Assembly (NCBI GenBank): GCA_026075535.2
Contig: AP026547.1
Span: 3,658,001-3,722,000 of the forward strand
DNA: 64,000 nt
Origin: Tricholoma matsutake
Lineage: Eukaryota > Basidiomycota > Agaricomycetes > Agaricales > Tricholomataceae
Direction: 5' to 3'
Shown here: positions 9,363-18,627 of the stretch, in pieces
Layout: every line of letters begins with the position of its first letter
Position numbering within the stretch: position 1 is the stretch's first letter
Position numbers and translations under genes: made by a program
The notes under the pieces: model-generated
What the model was told of the DNA's origin: nothing
What the model saw: only the letters and a program-made list of their open reading frames with translations
The model's database searches: none

Positions 9363-11622
9363 TTTTTTTTTTTTTTTTTTTTTGGGTCAACAATTTATAA
9401 CGCGGGGCTCGATCGCAGTCCGCGGAGCAGGGTACAAACTAGGGTACTACTATATCTACGCGTTCCCCTCGCCCATCTCCCACCCAGGTCCTCGTTTTGG
9501 CCACTTTAGGCGGGCAGTGCCACAAACGTTGGCCTCTCAGCCAGGAAAGGCAATAATCCGGAGGGGAAGCCTCCCCCTCCCGAAGCTAGCCATTAGGTCG
9601 CCTGCTGGTACCAACCGGTCCCCCGGCCACATATCCAACCGAAGTCAGATCAGGCGCAGTGGTGTCAATTCACCGTAAATCCCCCCTTGCGGGAGGAATA
9701 ACCGATAGCCTACTTCCAGCCAGCGAGGATTGACCACCCCAGACGAATGGGGTGGACCATCACCGTGTTTGCGCACGAGTGACAGAGATGTGGTAGCTGG
9801 TTGTTCACCTGGTTATTCACCGGAACTACCGTAGGCAGGGGGGCCGAGGCCCCCCCTCGAGCAAACGCCGACATGTGCATGCACTCGATGACAACGTCCC
9901 CCCCGCAGCGGGGGGAAGGTGGAGGGAAGCGACACGACGTCACTATCCCGATATCGGCCCCCAAGTATTGGGTGGGCGTGGTTGTGGAGGGGTGTTCCCC
10001 TATAGGTGGCGGCGCGGCTGTCTCCGAGGACCTCGAGGATGACGGCGCCGTGATGAGGACGAGGGTTCCTCATGATGGAGCTCTGCATGAGCTGCCTGCC
10101 TAGCCGCGTAGGAAGCCCTGAAGGCTTCCGGTGACGTGAGATCAAGAGGCAATCCGGCAGCTGCTAGTTCTGCCGACATTGGCTCGGACAATCGCCAGGT
10201 GGTAGTGAATAGTTCCCATGCCATCTGGCGCCATGTGTTCCTCTCTATGAGCGGAACGGCGGATACTCAGACGGTACCGACGAAAATCGTCATAGCCTCC
10301 AGTAAGTGTAGAAAGCCATGAGAGGTGGACGTTATGTCCACCCTCTCATCTCTCGACAACGGAGGCTCATCCTCCACCAACTCTGGGATGGCGGATGAAC
10401 CCGGTGATGTGGGGAGGGGCGGCGCGGATTGCTCCTGCTGCCCCTCCGGATAGAGGAGCTCGGCGATGCCGAGCTCTTGATTGTTGTTGGCCTCGAGCCC
10501 AAGCTCGAGAGCCAGATCATGCACTCCATCGGCTATCACTTGTGATGCCAAGAAGCGGTTTATCGTCTCCTGCGAGGCTAGCTCGGTGAGACCCGGAATG
10601 AATTCGACGTCTCCGCCAGTGGCAGAGCCGTCATCGTCGTCTGGCAGGTCGGAGGAGTCGTCCTCCGCCCAAAGATTGTGGAACTGGTTAGCCACATCAG
10701 AGTCCCATCCGCTCAGGGAGACGTGTCCGAACTCTGGGAGGTAGTTGTCGTCGAAATCTGCGAAGTCGGCGTTTGTGTATAGGAGGGGGTCGCCATGAGC
10801 CGCCTGGTGTCGAGTTCGCGCTCTACGGTTTGCAGAGGGCATTGAGGATGATTTAGCACAAGTAGATGACGGTAGAAGTCAAGATACGTAGCGTGATACC
10901 GATAACAGATGGTCCCTTATCTCAATTCCGGGTCCACCCGACACAGCCTCCAGACGCTCCGAGGGGGCAGGCAGGCCGCAACTCCTGCTGCCGATTGGGA
11001 GGAACGATTGAACCCGGTTCCAAACACCTCAAGGGTGTGAGTGCCGGAGGTAAAGAGTCGGTGGTGAATAGCGGCCACCAGAGCGTCGACCTAGCCACCA
11101 GGGGGCACCATCGCCCGGCCCCTTTTAACGATGGTGTATTCCAATAGGTAGTCAGTGTAGCAGGTCTCTAGATGTAGAAACTCACACAGCATGGAGGTAG
11201 GAAGTCTCCCAGACGACCCACAATCCAGTGAATATGTCCCTTCTCCTGAACCAGACCTCCCCCAGCTAAATGGATGCGACGACTTGGGCGAGCATTGAAG
11301 TAGGCATCCCACACCCACTCTCAGCCCCCATAGGGGCCCAGACTACTCTTTCATTGCCAGCACTCACCTAACCAGGATCCTCGAAGCCCAGGAGACCGAG
11401 ACGAATAGCAGACACTGTCAGAAACAGTGACCAGGGCATCCACGGAGATCGGATGGACGGATTTCTTAGCAAATCAGGGCAAGCCTGGAGATGCCGAGAG
11501 CGTTCGTGATGGCGAAATCCGATCGAAAATCGGACCAAAATTGGAGTGTCGACGTCGCGTGCAACGTTGAGCAGAGGTGTTTACCACTATTTATGGTGGT
11601 TGCAACAAGTCAAGGAGCGTGA
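9363..11622 (-). mobile_element. NA2, full-length non-autonomous retroelement, type II
   Basis: This 2.26-kb element lies antisense in LINE C ORF1. The T-run is 9363-9383. The 5' end at 11622 reads TCACGCTCCTTGACTTG in sense, one or two bases different from type I. The leader runs 11622-10843, the ORF 10842-10000, and the 3' region 9999-9384 with GC-rich hairpins. The last ~45 nt match type I and the LINE (CGCGG/CCGCG stem, TTATAAA). Confidence 0.92.
10000..10842 (-). pseudogene. NA-element protein, type II, 280 codons with one in-frame stop
   Basis: ATG at 10842 opens MPSANRRART. The frame runs to 10000 but is broken by a TGA at 10269-10267, where NA8 has CGA (Arg). The product aligns with the type I protein over its whole length: a LWAEDDSSDLPDDDD acidic stretch, a QELGIAELLYPE block, IPELVEDE, and after the stop WRQMAWELFTTTWRLSE and an Arg-rich C-terminus. 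The N-terminal third is much more diverged from type I than the central block, which suggests selection on the block. The function is unknown. Confidence 0.82.
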
Positions 11623-13036
11623 CACGCATCGGATGATCGTCGATGCAACTTCTGGCGACACCGCTTTGACCGTGACTGGATCAAAGCTCGCTATGACGAG
11701 GTGAGTGCAAGACGTAGCTCTCGCTCCCCTCCTTCTCACCATCCCGCAGGACGCGGTGGCTGAACGTAAATGAGGGATAGACTTAGATCTACACCGCAGT
11801 TGCGCATATTTAGTCAAAATGTTAACCGTAACTGGGGGTACATGGACTCTTTACTGGCTGATTTCGTAGATGATTACGATTTGCTTTTCATCCAAGAACC
11901 GCCTTGGCGATTGATAAGACACGCTCCCTCTGCCCACAACAGGGAGGGGGAAGAAGTTATAGGCGCACCAATGAGCCCAAATTGGGGAACGTTAGTGCGC
12001 CCCTCGGGTATCGATTCCCCTCCACGCGTTGCTGTCTATTTCGCGAACAGCATCGCTAATTTAAGACCAGGTCTCAGACGAGATCTGATCGATAATCGTG
12101 ATATCCTCCTTTTCTCACTGGGAATAGGAGAGGATGTCATATTGCTCGCTAACGTCTACTCAGACAGCCAACACTCCGCCATTACGCTCCTTTTTGAGAA
12201 TGTCATGACGATCCCTCGCCTACACTTCATGTGTGGCGACTTTAACGTGAGGCACGCATCCTGGGATCCCCAGGGGCCTGAGCACTCGATTCACGCTGAC
12301 CACTTAGTGGAAACAGCCACGGCATTAGGCCTGACTAGAGCCTTACCAGTAGTGGAGGGCCCTACCCACTTCCCCCCTCAACAGGGCCTTCACCCCACGG
12401 TGATCGACCTGATGTTCGTACCTACAGATCTTAGATTTGTATTGTACTGCGAGATCGTACCTGAAGCCAGGGGAACGTCTGACCACGCTCCCCTGACGTT
12501 AGTGCTGCCTGGCCCGGGATCTTTGGTTCCGGTCACCAAGTGGTCCATCAAAAAAGGATCCGAGGAGGAAGCGTCGTATCGTGATGCTGTCTCCTCTGCT
12601 CTAGATCCGTGGCTAAACTGGCACGGAGAAACGTCGGCAGAAATCGATGATGTCGTCTCGGCGATATCAACGATTTTAAACAAGGCATGGGAAAACCATG
12701 CCAAGGAATCTCGCCTCGGCAAGTCGTCCAAAGGTTGGTGGACAGACGAATGCAGCGGCGCCCTAGACGCGTACAGGGCTTCTCGTGAGGGGGAAGACTG
12801 GAAGCTGTACAGGAAAGTCATGCGACAAGCAAAGCGGGCCTTTTTTGATGACCGTATCCAAGAAGTGGCTACGATGAATAGGCGTCCCTGGGACTTAATG
12901 TCCTGGACTCGTCAATGCAACCTCCCATCGTATGAGGCTATCTCCTATCGGGGAGAACCCTGCAACGATCTGGACTCGCTATGGGCTGCCCTTGATGGGT
13001 CTTATAATGCTGCCTCAGATCGAGTAGTCGATCTGA

Positions 13037-13049
13037 GCATTCTTGATGA
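13037..13049. repeat. Target-site duplication of NA3 (left copy)
   Basis: GCATTCTTGATGA is at 13037-13049 and again at 14910-14922, on both sides of NA3. Confidence 0.92.
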
Positions 13050-14909
13050 CACCGCTCCTTGACTTGTTACAACCACCATAAATAGTGGTAAACACCTCTG
13101 CTCAACGTTGCACACGACGTCGACACTTCAATTTTTGTCCGATTTTCGATCGGACTTCGCCATCACGAACGCTCTCGGCGTCTCCAGGCGTGGCCTGATT
13201 TGCTAAGAGATCCGTCCATCCGATCTCCGGGGATGTCTCGGTCATTGTTTCCAACAGTGACTGCTATCTGTCTCGTTCCCCTTGGCTTCGAGGATCCTGG
13301 CTAGGTGAGTGATGTCTATGAAAGAGTAGTCTAGGTCCCTATGGGGGCTTAGAGTGGGTGTGGGATGCCTGCTTCAACGCTCGCCCAAGTCGACGCACTC
13401 GTTTAGTTGGGGGAGGTCTGGCTCAGGGGGAGGGACATCATTACTGGACTGCTGGTCGTCTCTGGGGCTTCCAACCTCCATGCTATGTGAGTCACTACTA
13501 CTAGGGACAAGCTACACTGACTACCTGTTGGAATACACCGTCGCTAAAAGGGGCCGGGTGACGGTGCCCCCTGATAGCTAGGTCGATGCTCTGGTGGCTG
13601 CATTTCACCACCAACTCCTCACCTCCGGTGCTCACTCCTCTGGGGTGTTATGACCCAGGTTCAATCTTCTCCCACCAGGCAACAGGATGCGCGGCCTGTT
13701 CGCCCCCCCGGAGCGTTTGGAGGCTGTATCGGGTGGACCTGGAACTGAGATAAGGGGCCATCTGTTATCAACCTTACGCTACGTACTTTGACTGTTATCG
13801 TCATTTACCTGTGCTAACTCACTCTCAATGCCCAAACGGCTGAACAGAGACCAAACCACACGCTGGGGCCTTCACGACCCCACCTTGATTACGGGTGACA
13901 TCGTTGGCGATGATGCCCAAGAATACGACACCCAGTTCTCACAGAACGAACTGGAGGTAGCAGCTGCCCTAGGCAGTTTGAGATCTGTGGGCCGGGGAGG
14001 ACCTCCCCGACCCTGACGACTACGTGGACTCTCTTGCTAGGCAGGAGGCCCTCGCTTACACTGCACGCTGCGTATTTCGATCACTTGCATCATATACCAG
14101 TACTAACTTGCTCCTGATGCCCAAGCAGACAACCAGAGACGATCGTTCCAACGATCCTATGCCTCCAGCAGCTGCTCCAGCTTCCTGTGTGGCGATGCCA
14201 ACAGCTCTAGTAGAGCTCCAATCTGGGGAACCCTCGTTCCCAGTACAGTGCCGTCATCATCACAGATGGCCGTGCTGCTACTTGTGTGGGGCATCCTGCT
14301 CCACACCCATCACCGCCAGTCTGCTGGCTGCTGTCGGGTTGGTGACAAATGTCGCTACCCTTTACGTTCTCCCCGCTGCGGGGGGGAAATTGCTATCGAG
14401 TGCATGTGCTGGCAGTGCATTTGCTCGAGGGGGGCTTTGGCCCCCTGCTTACAGCGGTTCCGGTGAATAACCAGGTGAACAACCAGCTGCCACATTACTG
14501 TTACTCGTGCATGACACGGTGATGGTCCACCTCGTTCATCCGGGGTGGTCAATCCTCGTTGGCTGGGAGTATGCGGATGGTTATTCCTCCCGCAAGGGGG
14601 GATTTACGGTGAATTGACACTGCTGTGCCTGATCTGACTTCGGTTGGATATGTGGCTGGGGGACCGCTTTGCACCAGCTGACAATCTAATGGCTAGCTTC
14701 GGGAGGGGGTCTCCCCCTCCAGATTATTGCCTTTCCTGGCTGAGAGGCCAACGTCTGTGGCACTGCCCACCTAAAGTGGCTAAAACGAGGACCTGGGTAG
14801 GATATGGGTGAGGGGAAGCGTAGTTATAGTAGTACCCAAGTTTGTATCCTGCTCCGCGGACTGCGATCGAGCCCCGCGTTATAAATTGTTGACCCAAAAA
14901 AAAAAAAAA
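13050..14909 (+). mobile_element. NA3, type III (short, ORF-defective) element
   Basis: This 1.86-kb plus-strand insertion in LINE C ORF2 has an A-tail at 14896-14909. The leader (13050-13827) and 3' region match type I and II, but the coding middle is rearranged. Around 14065-14150 a second copy of the ORF-start region (leader end plus ATGCCCAAG) follows the first one at 13783-13850, and the sequence then jumps to the ORF 3' part. NA5, NA7, NA10 and NA11 have the same structure. Confidence 0.9.
13828..14470 (+). pseudogene. Type III NA coding remnant
   Basis: ATG at 13828 opens MPKRLNRDQTTRWG, clearly the type I N-terminus (shared LITGDI, DYDTQ-like blocks). About 42 codons in, a 2-bp loss relative to type I (CTAGGCAGTTTGAG against CTACGGGCAGTTAGAG) shifts the frame, and translation stops after GGPPRP. 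A second reading stretch from 14024 runs through the duplicated start and the ORF 3' part in the wrong frame. No functional protein is expected. The same frameshift is found in all five type III copies, so it predates their spread. Confidence 0.85.
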
Positions 14910-16420
14910 GCATTCTTGATGAACTCGACCCTGTGCCTGAAAGGGTCTGGATCCCGTTCTCTGTCACGGAAATGAAAGAAGCGCTAAACGCGTGCTCCTC
15001 CCGTTCCGCTCCAGGTCCCGATCATGTTACATGGTCGCACCTTAAACACTGGTGTAGCAACCCAGAGGTGGCAGGGCTTATCACCCGCATCGCTGAGGCA
15101 TGCCACTGCAGGCCACTGGCCAGCGCATTTTAAGGAATCCCTGTCGGTTATCATCCCGAAGCCAGGGAAACCTAATTATTCTACCCCTAAGTCGTTCAGA
15201 CCCATCGTGCTTCTGAACACCCTGGGCAAATTAGTCGAAAAGATGTTGTCCAGACGACTTCAATTCGACGGCGTGGCACACGAGGCCTTCGAGCAGAATC
15301 AGTTCGGAGGTGTCGCCCAGCGTTCCACGGAGGACGCAGGAATATACCTCACTCATCTTGTCAGGGCAGGATGGGCCAAAGGACTTAAGACAAGTGTTGT
15401 CGCTTTCGACATTGCTCAATTCTTCCCCTCCTTGAACCATCAGGTTCTGTTGGAGATCATCTCTCGGTCGGGGTTCCCTGCGCAAGTAGTGAACTTCTTC
15501 CGGTCTTACCTGGTCGGTCGCAAGACGACCTACAAGTGGAACGCTTTCTCATCGGGCTCCTTTGCAGCAGATGTGGGAGTGGGTCAAGGTTCTGCCCTGT
15601 CCCCTGTCTTATCGGCGTTATACTTGACGCCCATCATGAAGCTCTTCAGAAGAAGCGAAATCGGCAGAGATGTCGATCTCATGTCGTATGTGGACGATGG
15701 CACCCTCATCGCCCGCTCCCCACAGTTGGAGGACAACCTCCCCCTTCTAAAGAAAGCGTATGGCTGGATCTTCCAGGCATTCACCTCCCTCGGACTAGTC
15801 CTCGAACATGACAAGTCCGAGATATTCCACTTTTCAAGGGCGAGGAGATTCATTCCCTTACCCATTGATCTTGGATTCGCCCCTTACACGGGCAATACCC
15901 CCCTCAAACCCAAGGTTACCTGGAGGTACCTTGGCTTTTTCTTCGATCGCAAACTCTCCTTCAAGGAGCACACGCGGTTCTACTCCACCAAAGCCCTTAC
16001 CACTGCGAGGGCGATGGGAATGCTCGGCAATTCGGTCAGAGGGTTAACCCCTATGCAGAAACGCCTTCTGTACCGTTCGTGTGTCGTACCTATCATGACA
16101 TACGGACTCAGACTCTGGCATTTTAAAGGCGCACGCGTCAAAGGTGTCATCAAGACGTTGGCCCAAGTGCAGTCCATCGCTGCACGTTGGATCCTCGGTG
16201 CATTCAGAACCACCCCAATTGGTGGCCTGGAAAGTATCGCAGGACTGCTGCCTATGCAGCTGTTACTGCGCCGCTTAGTCGACAGAGGGGTATTCAGAAC
16301 CCCTCTATTGGCTCCTTCACACCCCCTAAGAGCTATCTTAGGGCCTAATCACGTCGGCACTACCCACTCTCATGAGCTAGGACTCTGGGGAGGGAACGTG
16401 CTCGACACACTCAACCTGCA

Positions 16421-16433
16421 AGGCCCATCTGTT
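16421..16433. repeat. Target-site duplication of NA4 (left copy)
   Basis: AGGCCCATCTGTT is at 16421-16433 and again at 18664-18676 (the first A merges with the A-tail). Confidence 0.9.
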
Positions 16434-16456
16434 TTATCGCTCCTTGACTTGTTACA

Positions 16457-16474
16457 ACCACCATAAATAGTGGT
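16457..16474 (+). other. 5'-terminal hairpin 1 of NA (ACCAC/GTGGT)
   Basis: A 5-bp stem ACCAC/GTGGT closes an 8-nt loop (CATAAATA), about 20 nt from the RNA start. It is kept in all NA 5' ends. In NA10 one stem base is C to T, leaving a G-U pair, so pairing survives. Confidence 0.6.
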
Positions 16475-16627
16475 AAACACCTCTGCTCAACGTTGCATGC
16501 GACGTCGACACTTCAATTTTCGTCCGATTTTCGATCGGATTTCACCATCACGAACGCTCTCGGCGTCTCCAGGCCTACCCTGATTTGCTAAGAGATCCGT
16601 CCATCCGATCTCCGTGGATGCCCCGGT

Positions 16628-16644
16628 CATTGTTTTTGACAATG
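16628..16644 (+). other. Leader hairpin with covariation (CATTGT/ACAATG)
   Basis: A 6-bp stem with a 5-nt loop. The third pair is T-A in NA1, NA4 and NA7, T-G in NA3, NA5 and NA9, and C-G in NA2. That is a stepwise change keeping the pair, at a site without CpG. NA12 keeps C-G and shows another G-T pair. This supports a real RNA fold. Positions in other copies: 6066-6082 (NA1), 11413-11429 (NA2), 13243-13259 (NA3). Confidence 0.65.
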
Positions 16645-16921
16645 GCTGCTATCTGTCTCGCTCTCCTGGGCTTCGAGAATCCTGACTAGGTGAGTGTCGT
16701 TTATGAAAGAGTAGTCTGGGTCCCTCTGGGGGCTTAGAGTGGGTGTGGGATGCCTGCTTCAACGCTCGCCCAAGTCGACACACTCGTTTAGTTGGGGGAG
16801 GTCTGGCTTAGGGAGAAGGGACGTTATCACTGGATTGCTAGTTGTCTGGGAGGCTTCTAGCCTCCATGCTATGTGAGTCACTACTACTAGGGACAAGCTA
16901 CACTGACTACCCGTTGGAATA

Positions 16922-16952
16922 CACCATCGTTAAAAGGGGCCGGGCAATGGTG
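16922..16952 (+). other. Leader hairpin near ORF (CACCAT/ATGGTG)
   Basis: A stem of 6 to 8 bp around TTAAAAGGGGCCGGG. In NA2 it is CACCATCG/CGATGGTG; in type III it is CACCGTC/GACGGTG. Both arms change together, but each change is also a CpG transition, so paired decay of a palindrome cannot be excluded. Confidence 0.5.
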
Positions 16953-17214
16953 CCCCCTGGCAGCTAGGTCGACACCTTGGTGGCCGCCACTCTCCACCAA
17001 CTCTCTACCTCTGGTGCTCACTCTTCTAGGGTGGTATGACCCGGGTTCAATCTTCTCCCACTGGGTTACAGGATGTGCGGCCTGTCCCCCCCTCGGAGCG
17101 TTTGGAGGCAGTATCGGGTGGACCCGGAATAGAGATAAGGGACCAGCTGTTACCGATGGCACGCTACGTATCTTGATTTCTACTATCACCTACTAGCACT
17201 AACTTCCCCTCTCA

Positions 17215-18024
17215 ATGCCTAAACGGCGAACTAGAGCCCAAACACCACGCTGGGGTCTACACGACCCCTCCCTGATTACGGGCGACATCTACGACGATGG
17301 CATCCAAGACTACGACACCCGGTACGATCATGACGATCCGGATGTAGCTACTGCCCTACGGGCAGTTAGAGATCTATGGGCTGGAGAAGACCTCTCCGAC
17401 CCTGAGGATGACGAGGATTCTCTTGCTATGCAGGAGGCCCTCAATTATGCCGAGAGCAGCCCCAAGCTAGCCTCGAGGCAAACGATCGACCGTGTGCTGT
17501 GGGCGCAGGACGTCCATGTCGCACATAAACGATGGACTCGCAGTCTCGAATGCGAGGACATGTACACTCAGGAGCTCAGCATTGCTGAGCTCTTCTATCC
17601 GGAGGCATCCCCTGCCCCGTTACCGCCTTTGCCCCCCATCCCTGAGCTGGTGGAGGACGAAGCGCCGTTATCTGTGAATGAGAGGCTGGAAATCGAAGCC
17701 ACCTCTCATGCCATGCTACACCAACTCGACGCGATGACCATGTTCGTTGGTACCGTCCGTACGTCCGCCGTTCCCCCTGCAGAGAGGAACGCATGGCGCC
17801 AAATGGCCTGGGAGTTATTCACGACCACCTGGCGACTGTCTGAGACGATGTCGGCGGAACTAGCAGCCATTCCGACACCTCTCGACCTCACGTCTCCGGC
17901 AGCCTTCCGGGCTTCCTACGCGGCGGTGCACACTGCTCAATCAGAGCCTCAATCTGGGGAACCCTCATCCCCAGCACGGCGCCGTCGTCCTCGAGGTCCT
18001 CGTGGACAGCAGCGCCGCAACTAG
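17215..18024 (+). CDS. NA-element protein, type I, 269 aa, unknown function
   Basis: This is an intact ORF; the first ATG after the leader opens MPKRRTRAQT. Segments: basic start (1-12), acidic stretch with EDDEDS near 63-69, QELSIAELFYPE near 119-130, Pro-rich PAPLPPLPPIPEL at 133-145, a predicted helical block 164-218 containing WRQMAWELFTTTWRLSE, PLDLTSPAAFRASYAA at 222-237, and an Arg-rich tail 255-269. The family is not recognised. There is no enzyme motif, zinc knuckle, transmembrane segment or signal peptide. Its presence in an element lacking RT suggests an accessory or gag-like role, for example RNA binding or capture of LINE particles, but that is speculation. Confidence 0.82.
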   Translation: MPKRRTRAQTPRWGLHDPSLITGDIYDDGIQDYDTRYDHDDPDVATALRAVRDLWAGEDLSDPEDDEDSLAMQEALNYAESSPKLASRQTIDRVLWAQDVHVAHKRWTRSLECEDMYTQELSIAELFYPEASPAPLPPLPPIPELVEDEAPLSVNERLEIEATSHAMLHQLDAMTMFVGTVRTSAVPPAERNAWRQMAWELFTTTWRLSETMSAELAAIPTPLDLTSPAAFRASYAAVHTAQSEPQSGEPSSPARRRRPRGPRGQQRRN

Positions 18025-18115
18025 TACAGGGGGCTATCCCCCTCTACGTTCACGGCCACCAAGTAACTGGTGGCCACTATCGGGATGGTGACATGGTGTC
18101 GCTTCCCTATACCTT

Positions 18116-18191
18116 CCCCCCACTGCGGGGGGGACGATGTCATCGAGTGCGTGCACATGGGTGCATTTGCTCGAGGGGGGCCTCGGCCCCC
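18116..18191 (+). other. Two GC-rich hairpins after the NA ORF
   Basis: CCCCCC/GGGGGG with loop ACTGC (18116-18132) is followed by GGGGGC/GCCCCC with loop CTCG (18176-18191). In NA3 the second has loop TTTG (14430-14445) and the same stem. All NA copies that retain this region have both. Confidence 0.55.
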
Positions 18192-18331
18192 TACTTATGG
18201 CGGTCACGGTGAATAACCAGGTGAACAACCACCCGCCTTGTTACTGTCACTCGTGCACAACACGGTGATGGTCCACCTCATTCGTCTGGGGTGGTCAATC
18301 CTCGTTGGCTGGAAAAACGCAGACGGTTATT

Positions 18332-18347
18332 CCTCCCGCAAGGGGGG
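18332..18347 (+). other. GCAA-tetraloop hairpin in NA 3' region
   Basis: CCTCCC/GGGGGG (one T-G pair) closes a GCAA loop, a GNRA-type tetraloop. It is conserved in all NA copies. Such loops are often protein- or tertiary-contact sites. Confidence 0.5.
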
Positions 18348-18603
18348 ATTTACGGTGAATTAACACTGCTGCGCCTGGTCTGGCCTCGGTCGGACATGTG
18401 GCTGGGGGACCGTTTGCTCCAGAGGGCGATCTAATGGCTAACTTCGGGAGGGGGGGGCGCCCCCTCCAGATTATTGCCTTTCCTGGCTGAGAGGCCAACG
18501 TCTGTGGAACTGCCCGCCTAAAGGTGGCTAAAACGGGGACCTGAGTGGGGGATGGGCGAGGGGAACGCGTAGATAAAGTAGTACCCAAGTTTGTACCTTG
18601 CTC

Positions 18604-18627
18604 CGCGGACTGCGTTCGAGCCCCGCG
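18604..18627 (+). other. 3'-terminal stem-loop shared by NA and LINE
   Basis: CGCGG (18604-18608) pairs with CCGCG (18623-18627) about 16 nt before the A-tail, followed by TTATAAA. The LINE 3' end has the same stem and flanks (for example ACCGCGGACTGCGATCG near 29714). It probably forms the RT recognition signal. The loop in type I contains GTTCGAG, which resembles a tRNA T-loop. Confidence 0.6.

Larger units (their letters stand above)
7572..11769 (+). pseudogene. LINE C ORF1, disrupted by NA2
   Basis: The ATG at 7572 opens MSDSYSR. Coding parts are 7572-9362 and 11638-11769. The zinc-knuckle region begins CQWCWKWGHPTQAC and is split by NA2 just after the third knuckle's NHASDD. Besides the insertion, a CGA to TGA change at 11761-11763 ends the protein two codons before the usual TAA, which is probably harmless. 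Relative to LINE B the ORF1 is a distinct subfamily, with changes such as GAETNPADF for EEGTNPADF. LINE A carries the same subfamily. Confidence 0.9.

Noticed and set aside
16434..16560. HDV-like self-cleaving ribozyme at the 5' end, as in some LINEs
   Set aside because: I could not draw the nested double pseudoknot from the first ~100 nt; only simple hairpins were found. It is left as an experiment, not a call.
16687..16695. Possible 5' splice site (AGGTGAGTG) in the NA leader and in LINE ORF1 (GACGAGGTGAGTG)
   Set aside because: In ORF1 it simply encodes DEVS inside the conserved protein. In NA no matching acceptor is evident, and genomic copies keep the sequence, so there is no sign of splicing.
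17038..17058. Possible pol III B-box (GGGTTCAATCTTC) in the NA leader
   Set aside because: No A-box at the right distance was found, the element is 2.2 kb with internal T-runs, and it carries an ORF. Pol II transcription fits better.
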